From Novimethylophilus sp036504375 (GTDB lineage Bacteria > Pseudomonadota > Gammaproteobacteria > Burkholderiales > Methylophilaceae): a stretch of DNA of 11,129 nucleotides. Position numbers and translations under genes: made by a program. The stretch spans positions 1-11,129 of the forward strand of contig NZ_DASXVH010000103.1 in NCBI RefSeq assembly GCF_036504375.1, read 5' to 3'. Positions 7,038 through 11,129 of this stretch are shown here, in pieces. The stretch's first letter is position 1, and each line of letters begins with the position of its first letter. The notes below the pieces were generated by a model, which was given only the letters and a program-made list of their open reading frames with translations, ran no database searches and had not been told where the DNA came from.

Positions 7038-7381
7038 AACAAATTATAGTCACGGCTCTCGATGCGCTGGCGCAGGAAACCCGCCTCGACATTTTTCGCC
7101 TACTGGTCCCGCTGGGCGACGGCGGCATGCCTGCGGGGAAGATAGGCGAGCAGCTGGGCATCCCCAACGCTACGCTGTCTTTCCATCTGCAGCAGTTAAA
7201 GCATGCCGGGCTCGTCAGCACGCAACGCAAAGGTACGCAGATCATTTACATGGCAAATTACGCCATGATGAACGGCGTGCTTGCTTATCTCACCGAAAAC
7301 TGCTGTCAAGGCCAAGCGGAAAATTGCGTACAGTCGAGCGTCTGCGACTGTTCCGATGTGCAATTTGCAAACGGGCAATAG
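7031..7381 (+). CDS. arsR: ArsR-family arsenite-responsive repressor
   Basis: This 116-residue winged-helix repressor should bind the ars promoter and release it on binding As(III). The helix-turn-helix lies about residues 34-62 (AGKIGEQLGIPNATLSFHLQQLKHAGLV) and the wing around 62-75. It lacks the classic cysteine motif of plasmid-type ArsR in the DNA-binding helix. Instead it has a vicinal pair C91-C92 plus C99, with further C105 and C107 near the end. That is the pattern of the Acidithiobacillus ferrooxidans type, where a C-terminal cysteine trio binds As(III). The ATG at 7031 fits the family N-terminus; no other in-frame start lies between the promoter and this point. An upstream in-frame extension runs into sodB and its terminator and is rejected. 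It is first in the arsR-arsC-ACR3 operon. Confidence 0.93.
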   Translation: MEKQIIVTALDALAQETRLDIFRLLVPLGDGGMPAGKIGEQLGIPNATLSFHLQQLKHAGLVSTQRKGTQIIYMANYAMMNGVLAYLTENCCQGQAENCVQSSVCDCSDVQFANGQ

Positions 7382-7424
7382 CTGCTGCGCCCCGTAATTT
7401 ATTCATCGACGAAAGAAGTTCATC

Positions 7425-7928
7425 ATGCAAGGCAAAATTTATACTGTATTGTTTCTTTGTACCGGCAATTCGGCCCGCAGCATCATGGCTGAAAAACTGC
7501 TTGAGCATTGGGGCAAGGGCCGATTCAGAACATTTAGCGCAGGCAGTCATCCTTCCGGCATGGTAAACCCGTTCGCGATCGAGTTACTTGAATCCAAAGG
7601 ACTTTCCACCGATGGCTTACGCAGCAAAAGCTGGGATGAATTCGCCGTACCCGGTGCGCCGCAGCTTGATTTCGTCTTTACGGTCTGCGGCAACGCGGCT
7701 GGGGAAGTCTGCCCGATCTGGCCGGGGCAGCCTATGAGTGCCCACTGGGGTGTTGAAGACCCGGCCGCCGCGCAAGGCTCCGACAAAGAAAAACGGCAAG
7801 CCTTCAGAAAGATCGCGAGCTATCTGGAAAACCGCATCAAGATTTTCACCAGCCTGCCGCTGGCATCGCTCGACAAAATGAGCATCAAGCGGGAAATCGA
7901 CACCATAGGAAAGTTGCAAGATGTCTGA
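7425..7928 (+). CDS. arsC: Arsenate reductase, low-molecular-weight phosphatase fold
   Basis: ArsC reduces arsenate to arsenite, which the downstream pump then exports. The protein is of the low-molecular-weight tyrosine phosphatase class, not the glutaredoxin-linked E. coli plasmid class. The phosphate-binding loop is C12-TGNSA-R18 (CX5R). Redox cysteines C88 and C96 lie in TVCGNAAGEVCPIWPG, and the acid D112 is in the family's DP motif (WGVEDPA). This class usually passes electrons through an intramolecular disulfide to thioredoxin, though some members use glutathione/glutaredoxin. The 167-residue length is somewhat longer than the roughly 130-residue Staphylococcus type, as is usual in proteobacteria. 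AAGAAG precedes the ATG by eight bases. It starts 43 bp after arsR and its end overlaps the ACR3 gene by eight bases. Confidence 0.94.
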   Translation: MQGKIYTVLFLCTGNSARSIMAEKLLEHWGKGRFRTFSAGSHPSGMVNPFAIELLESKGLSTDGLRSKSWDEFAVPGAPQLDFVFTVCGNAAGEVCPIWPGQPMSAHWGVEDPAAAQGSDKEKRQAFRKIASYLENRIKIFTSLPLASLDKMSIKREIDTIGKLQDV

Positions 7929-9012
7929 CAAGCACGCTAGCGTTGCCACCGCTCCGCTCAATCTGTTCGAGCGCTATCTCACCGCTTGGGTAGCCATTTG
8001 CATCGTCGTCGGCATTGCGCTCGGAAAATGGCTGCCGAATGCATTCCAATCAATCGGTGCAATGCAAATCGCCAAAGTCAACTTGCCCGTCGGGCTATTG
8101 ATCTGGGTGATGATCATCCCGATGTTGCTGAAAATCGATTTTGGCGCATTGCATCAGGTCAAGGCGCACATCAAGGGCATAGGCGTCACGCTGTTCGTCA
8201 ACTGGCTGGTGAAGCCGTTTTCAATGGCTTTTCTCGGCTGGCTATTCATACGCCAGCTGTTTTCACCCTTGTTGCCGGCCGGCCAGATCGACAGCTACAT
8301 CGCCGGCCTGATTCTGCTGGCGGCCGCACCCTGCACGGCGATGGTATTCGTCTGGAGTCGCCTGACCAACGGCGACCCCTACTTCACGCTATCGCAAGTT
8401 GCGCTCAACGACCTTATCATGGTCTTTGCCTTCGCCCCCATCGTCGCGCTGTTATTGGGCGTTTCCAGCATTGCCGTGCCTTGGGCGACGCTGCTGACTT
8501 CGGTGGTGTTTTACATTGTTATTCCGGTCATGCTGGCGCAACTGATGCGCCGGGCACTCCTAGCCAAGAGCCAGTGCGCATTCGATAGAGCGGTGTCCCA
8601 TATGCAGCCCTGGTCAGTCTCGGCTTTGTTGCTGACGCTGATTTTGCTGTTCGCATTCCAGGCAGACGCGGTCATTCAGCAGCCGCTGGTCATTGCGCTG
8701 CTGGCCGTCCCTATCCTGGTTCAGGTGCTATTCAATTCGGCGCTGGCATATTGGCTCAACCGCAAGGTCGGTGAAAAACACTCGGTCGCCTGCCCTTCCG
8801 CGCTGATCGGCGCATCCAATTTTTTCGAACTGGCCGTTGCCGCGGCGATCAGCCTGTTCGGCTTCGAGTCCGGGGCGGCGTTGGCAACGGTTGTGGGCGT
8901 ACTGATCGAAGTGCCGGTGATGCTACTGGTGGTACGGGTAGCGAACGCTTCCCGTGATTGGTATGAAAATGGCAACGGCCGCGCTGCTGCTGTCGACAGC
9001 CCCGCCGGGTAG
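7921..9012 (+). CDS. ACR3-family arsenite efflux permease
   Basis: This inner-membrane carrier exports As(III), probably driven by the proton gradient. It is of the ACR3 (BART superfamily) type, unrelated to E. coli ArsB, although it is often annotated arsB. The 363-residue protein shows about ten hydrophobic segments. The essential cysteine is C138 in AAAPCTAMVFVWS, matching the cysteine needed for transport in studied Acr3 proteins. GASNFFELAVA at 297-307 and E330 in GVLIEVPVML are the other conserved features. The start overlaps the arsC end (ATGTCTGA), with AGGA ten bases upstream. It is the last gene of the operon and runs convergently into the CDGSH gene, with only 16 bp between the stops. 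Confidence 0.95.
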   Translation: MSDKHASVATAPLNLFERYLTAWVAICIVVGIALGKWLPNAFQSIGAMQIAKVNLPVGLLIWVMIIPMLLKIDFGALHQVKAHIKGIGVTLFVNWLVKPFSMAFLGWLFIRQLFSPLLPAGQIDSYIAGLILLAAAPCTAMVFVWSRLTNGDPYFTLSQVALNDLIMVFAFAPIVALLLGVSSIAVPWATLLTSVVFYIVIPVMLAQLMRRALLAKSQCAFDRAVSHMQPWSVSALLLTLILLFAFQADAVIQQPLVIALLAVPILVQVLFNSALAYWLNRKVGEKHSVACPSALIGASNFFELAVAAAISLFGFESGAALATVVGVLIEVPVMLLVVRVANASRDWYENGNGRAAAVDSPAG

Positions 9013-9014
9013 CG

Positions 9015-9037
9015 AGGCTGTGGTTTATTTACAGCTT
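9015..9037. terminator. Weak hairpin between convergent ACR3 and CDGSH genes
   Basis: AGGCTGT (9015-9021) can pair with ACAGCTT (9031-9037), seven pairs with one G-T, around a nine-base loop. It spans the 16-bp gap between convergent stop codons and reaches into the end of the CDGSH gene. No T-run follows on either strand, so it is at best a poor bidirectional terminator. Confidence 0.3.
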
Positions 9038-9265
9038 GCTATGTGAGCCGTCGCAAAACGGCGCATGCTTCGTCGTTTTGCAACCGCACAAATATTTTAT
9101 TTCCTTTTGCGTAAGCGTGAATTTTACCGGTTCTATACTTGTCCCTGTATGGGAACCATCGCAGAAAGGCTGATTCTTTGAGCGCCCGCACGCGCACCAG
9201 TAATGATCCCCCGCTTCCAGTTCAACCGCATAAGGCGCTTTTTGTACACAGATCGGCTCAGTCAT
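9029..9265 (-). CDS. Double-CDGSH iron-sulfur protein
   Basis: A 78-residue protein made almost entirely of two CDGSH iron-sulfur motifs. The first is C24-x-C26-x8-C35-DGS-H39 and the second is C60-x-C62-x8-C71-DGS-H75. Each three-cysteine, one-histidine set binds a labile redox-active 2Fe-2S cluster in the mitoNEET family. The two-motif, no-membrane-anchor architecture matches the class that includes human CISD3 and soluble bacterial proteins. There is no signal peptide, so it should be cytosolic. AAAGGAG stands eight bases before the ATG. It is the last gene of the run marR-like / b561 / yceI / yceI and begins 31 bp after the preceding gene. Its cellular job is unknown; electron transfer or cluster donation is the usual suggestion. 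Confidence 0.93.
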   Translation of the reverse strand: MTEPICVQKAPYAVELEAGDHYWCACGRSKNQPFCDGSHTGTSIEPVKFTLTQKEIKYLCGCKTTKHAPFCDGSHSKL

Positions 9266-9296
9266 GATTTTCTCCTTTGGAGTGAATTAAAAATTA

Positions 9297-9863
9297 TCAA
9301 TCTTTATAGGCTTCTACAGGCGAACTGATTTTTATTTCGTCGCTTACGGCCGGCACATATTTGGTCATTCCAAATTCCGAGCGCTTGATGATGGCCGTCA
9401 CATCCGCCCCGCACATCTGTTTCTTGATGATGGGGTTTTCACCGCATCGGAAAGCGGTTACCGTCAGTCTCAGCGGCTTGGTCACACCCAGCAGTGTAAA
9501 CTCGCCGTCGGCCGCAACGACCTTGTCGCCTTCAAAAACCAGCTTGCTGGACTTGAAGCTCATGCTCGGATATTTAGCCACATTGAAAAATCCATCCGCC
9601 GAGAGATGCTCGTTCCATTTGGCAAACCCCATATCCAGCGACGTCGTATCGATGGTTAAATCCACGCTGCCTTTTTTGGCAGCAATATCGAGCATCACCT
9701 TACCGCTGCTCTTGTCGAAGCGGCCGCGCTGCGTAGTAAATCCCAGATGGTTGACCTCGAACACCGGGAAAGTATGGTTGGGGTCGATGGTATAACTATC
9801 TGTCGCCAGCGCTGAAGCGATCTGGGCGGCAGTCAATGCGAATGCGACGATCATTTTCTTCAT
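9297..9863 (-). CDS. Periplasmic YceI family protein (first copy by coordinate)
   Basis: YceI proteins have a lipocalin-like beta-barrel that binds isoprenoid lipids such as polyprenyl chains in known structures. This 188-residue member begins with a signal peptide, MKKMIVAFALTAAQIASALA, with likely cleavage before TDSYTIDPNHT, so it should be periplasmic. Family features follow: the opening Y-x-I-D-x-x-H-T, FEVNHLGFTTQRGRF, the FFNVAKYPSMSFKS block, and GEFTLLGVTKPLRLTV. Two cysteines in the region RCGENPIIKKQMCG may form a disulfide. Only AAGGG serves as a weak ribosome binding site. It lies 35 bp after a second, clearly different YceI gene and 31 bp before the CDGSH gene on the same strand. 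Its exact ligand cannot be told. Confidence 0.94.
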   Translation of the reverse strand: MKKMIVAFALTAAQIASALATDSYTIDPNHTFPVFEVNHLGFTTQRGRFDKSSGKVMLDIAAKKGSVDLTIDTTSLDMGFAKWNEHLSADGFFNVAKYPSMSFKSSKLVFEGDKVVAADGEFTLLGVTKPLRLTVTAFRCGENPIIKKQMCGADVTAIIKRSEFGMTKYVPAVSDEIKISSPVEAYKD

Positions 9864-9898
9864 GGGATTACCCTTTGCTTTGTTGAGATGTGAGACTG

Positions 9899-10453
9899 CT
9901 ATTTTTTTGCCGTGGCTACAGCGAGTTTGAAATGCAACTGCACTTCATCCGCTACCGTTGACACATCGGCCCATTCACCGGTGCCAATGCCGAATTGCTG
10001 CCTGGATATCTGAATTCCTCCTTCCAGAACAGCGCTTCCTGCTTCGATTTTCGCGATAAAAGGCACGTTGACGTTGCGTGTCACGTTTTTGATGGTCAAT
10101 TTCCCGCTGGCTTCATAACGGCCGCCGCCGGCTTTGATACCGGTAGACTCGAATTTAGCCGTAGCGAATTCCTTGATATTGAACCAATCCTTTCCTTTTA
10201 CCTCGTCATTGGCTTCCTCGCTTCCGGCGTCGATGCTTGACATGTCGATTTCGATACGCGCCTTGCCGTTGGCCGTTTTGTTCGGGTCGAAGGTAATCTG
10301 CGCGTTAAACCTGCCGAACTTTCCATTGACAGGGACGCTCATTTGCTTTGATACGAAGCTGATGCTGCTCTTTGCGGTCTGCAGCACGCTGAATTCCTCG
10401 GCATGCACCAAGGAACTGCCTACCAGCATAGCGATAATCAATAGGGTTTTCAT
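9899..10453 (-). CDS. Periplasmic YceI family protein (second copy by coordinate)
   Basis: This is another YceI/lipocalin-like protein of 184 residues with signal peptide MKTLLIIAMLVGSSLVHA and likely cleavage before EEFSV. The conserved DWFNIKEFATAKFES block and SGKLTIKNVTRNVNVPF mark the family. It is markedly different from its neighbour: the N-terminal Y-x-I-D-H signature is altered, it has no cysteines after the signal peptide, and it resembles the YceI type often found beside cytochrome b561. The start at 10453 has GAGGAAA upstream and overlaps the b561 stop as ATGA, so the two are translationally coupled. A much longer in-frame reading upstream would run through the b561 gene and is rejected because the signal peptide lies exactly at this ATG. 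Ligand unknown. Confidence 0.93.
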   Translation of the reverse strand: MKTLLIIAMLVGSSLVHAEEFSVLQTAKSSISFVSKQMSVPVNGKFGRFNAQITFDPNKTANGKARIEIDMSSIDAGSEEANDEVKGKDWFNIKEFATAKFESTGIKAGGGRYEASGKLTIKNVTRNVNVPFIAKIEAGSAVLEGGIQISRQQFGIGTGEWADVSTVADEVQLHFKLAVATAKK

Positions 10454-10998
10454 TGTGATTTCCTCGAAAAGCTGGGCAGCATGCGCTGCAGCGTGCCATC
10501 GCGATCCACGAAATGGTGCTTGAGCGCGGCTGCAATATGCACCGTCAACAGCCCAAGCAGTACGAAATCCAAGCTCTTGTGCACTTCCTTCAGTATCTCG
10601 CCCAACTCCTTGTTCTTGGCTATCAGGTCCGGCAATGGCACCAGCCCCATCCAAACCACCTTGAAGCCCAGGGCAGAGCTCATCAACCAGCCCGACAGCG
10701 GCACTACCAGCAACAGCAGATAAAGTCCTAAATGTACGGCCTGGACTGCGGATCGTTGCCATTCGGGCATTTCCAGCGGCGGAGGCGGTATATGGCTGAT
10801 TCTCCAGCCGATGCGTGCCAGCATTAGGCCCAACACAGTGATGCCTATCCATTTGTGGTAGGAGTAAAGCTTGAGTTTGTGTGGCGATAACGGCAGGTCA
10901 TGCATGTAAATCCCAAGCGTGAAGGCGCTAACAACCGCCAATGCGATCAACCAGTGCAGCGCGATTGCAATACCGGAATAGCGTGCTGGCGTGTTCAT
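10450..10998 (-). CDS. Cytochrome b561, bacterial di-heme membrane protein
   Basis: This inner-membrane four-helix protein should carry two b-type hemes and exchange electrons with quinol; E. coli CybB is a superoxide:ubiquinone oxidoreductase in vitro. In the 182-residue protein the four heme-ligand histidines fall at H15 (ALHWLIAL), H48 (SYHKWIG), H140 (KEVHKSLDF) and H154 (LTVHIAAAL), almost the same positions as in CybB. Hydrophobic helices are at about 10-31, 48-66, 86-108 and 142-160. The start ATG overlaps the stop of the upstream MarR-like gene by four bases (ATGA), and its own stop overlaps the next yceI start in the same way. This repeats the E. coli yceJ-yceI arrangement, suggesting a shared role at the membrane/periplasm. 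Confidence 0.94.
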   Translation of the reverse strand: MNTPARYSGIAIALHWLIALAVVSAFTLGIYMHDLPLSPHKLKLYSYHKWIGITVLGLMLARIGWRISHIPPPPLEMPEWQRSAVQAVHLGLYLLLLVVPLSGWLMSSALGFKVVWMGLVPLPDLIAKNKELGEILKEVHKSLDFVLLGLLTVHIAAALKHHFVDRDGTLQRMLPSFSRKSQ

Positions 10999-11129
10999 GA
11001 CTGCGCGCGATTCAATACGCTTCTCAACCTCTTGAGCTGCGACTGGATTTGCTGTAATTCGTCTGGATGTACACCGACGAGCGCTTTTCCTACGTAATTG
11101 AGATGCTTCGGAAAAATTTTGGCAAACAA
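10995..11129 (-). CDS. Probable MarR-family regulator, C-terminal fragment
   Basis: The last 44 codons of a minus-strand gene enter from the right edge of the window. They read LFAKIFPKHLNYVGKALVGV, then HPDELQQIQSQLKRLRSVLN, ending RAQS. The pattern FPxHL...ELxxIxxxLxxLRxxL is that of the final dimerisation helices of MarR-type winged-helix regulators. The DNA-binding domain lies outside the window, so the family call is tentative. The stop overlaps the b561 start as ATGA, which makes it the upstream member of the b561-yceI-yceI-CDGSH unit and a likely regulator of it. Confidence 0.6.
   Translation of the reverse strand: MFAKIFPKHLNYVGKALVGVHPDELQQIQSQLKRLRSVLNRAQS

Noticed and set aside
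10454..10852. In-frame upstream extension of the second yceI gene
   Set aside because: It overlaps b561 in another frame and would bury the clear signal peptide; the ATG at 10453 has GAGGAAA and an ATGA overlap with b561.

Overview
This window looks like chromosomal DNA of a betaproteobacterium. The basis is the gene order metK / lpxL-type acyltransferase / dapF / DUF484 / xerC, the proteobacterial form of AhcY, a SAH riboswitch before ahcY, and the close likeness of SodB, DapF, XerC and MetK to proteobacterial families. A Nitrosomonadales relative (Gallionella or Sideroxydans-like) is a plausible guess, but the sequence alone cannot fix the genus. No phage, transposon, CRISPR, rRNA or tRNA signal is visible.

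Layout. (1) 1-237: non-coding, with several short hairpins and a long interrupted palindrome downstream of ahcY. (2) 238-2912, minus strand: metK then ahcY, the two enzymes that make SAM and clear SAH. The 101-bp gap between them holds a well-matched SAH riboswitch. Its pseudoknot strand overlaps a small hairpin followed by six Ts, which suggests a transcriptional ON switch. (3) 2913-2986: divergent promoter region containing a 15-bp palindrome. (4) 2987-6243, plus strand: a tightly packed run of acyltransferase, dapF, DUF484 and xerC, joined by overlaps or very short gaps (envelope lipid, lysine/peptidoglycan precursor, chromosome dimer resolution). (5) 6349-6994: sodB with a textbook intrinsic terminator. 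(6) 6996-9012: a compact arsenic resistance operon, arsR - arsC - ACR3. It starts from a strong promoter that begins two bases after the sodB terminator, and arsR may be translated from a leaderless mRNA. (7) 9029-11129, minus strand: a probable five-gene operon read right to left: MarR-like regulator (cut by the window edge), cytochrome b561, two different periplasmic YceI proteins, and a small double-CDGSH iron-sulfur protein.

How they work together. Regions 2-5 are housekeeping. Region 6 is a self-contained detoxification unit: As(III)-sensing repressor, arsenate reductase, arsenite efflux pump. Region 7 resembles the known cytochrome b561-yceI pairing (E. coli yceJ-yceI), extended by a second YceI, a CDGSH protein and a regulator. 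It is the least understood part of the window. I see no wholly new system here; the best leads are the riboswitch architecture, the leaderless arsR promoter and the extended b561/YceI/CDGSH operon.
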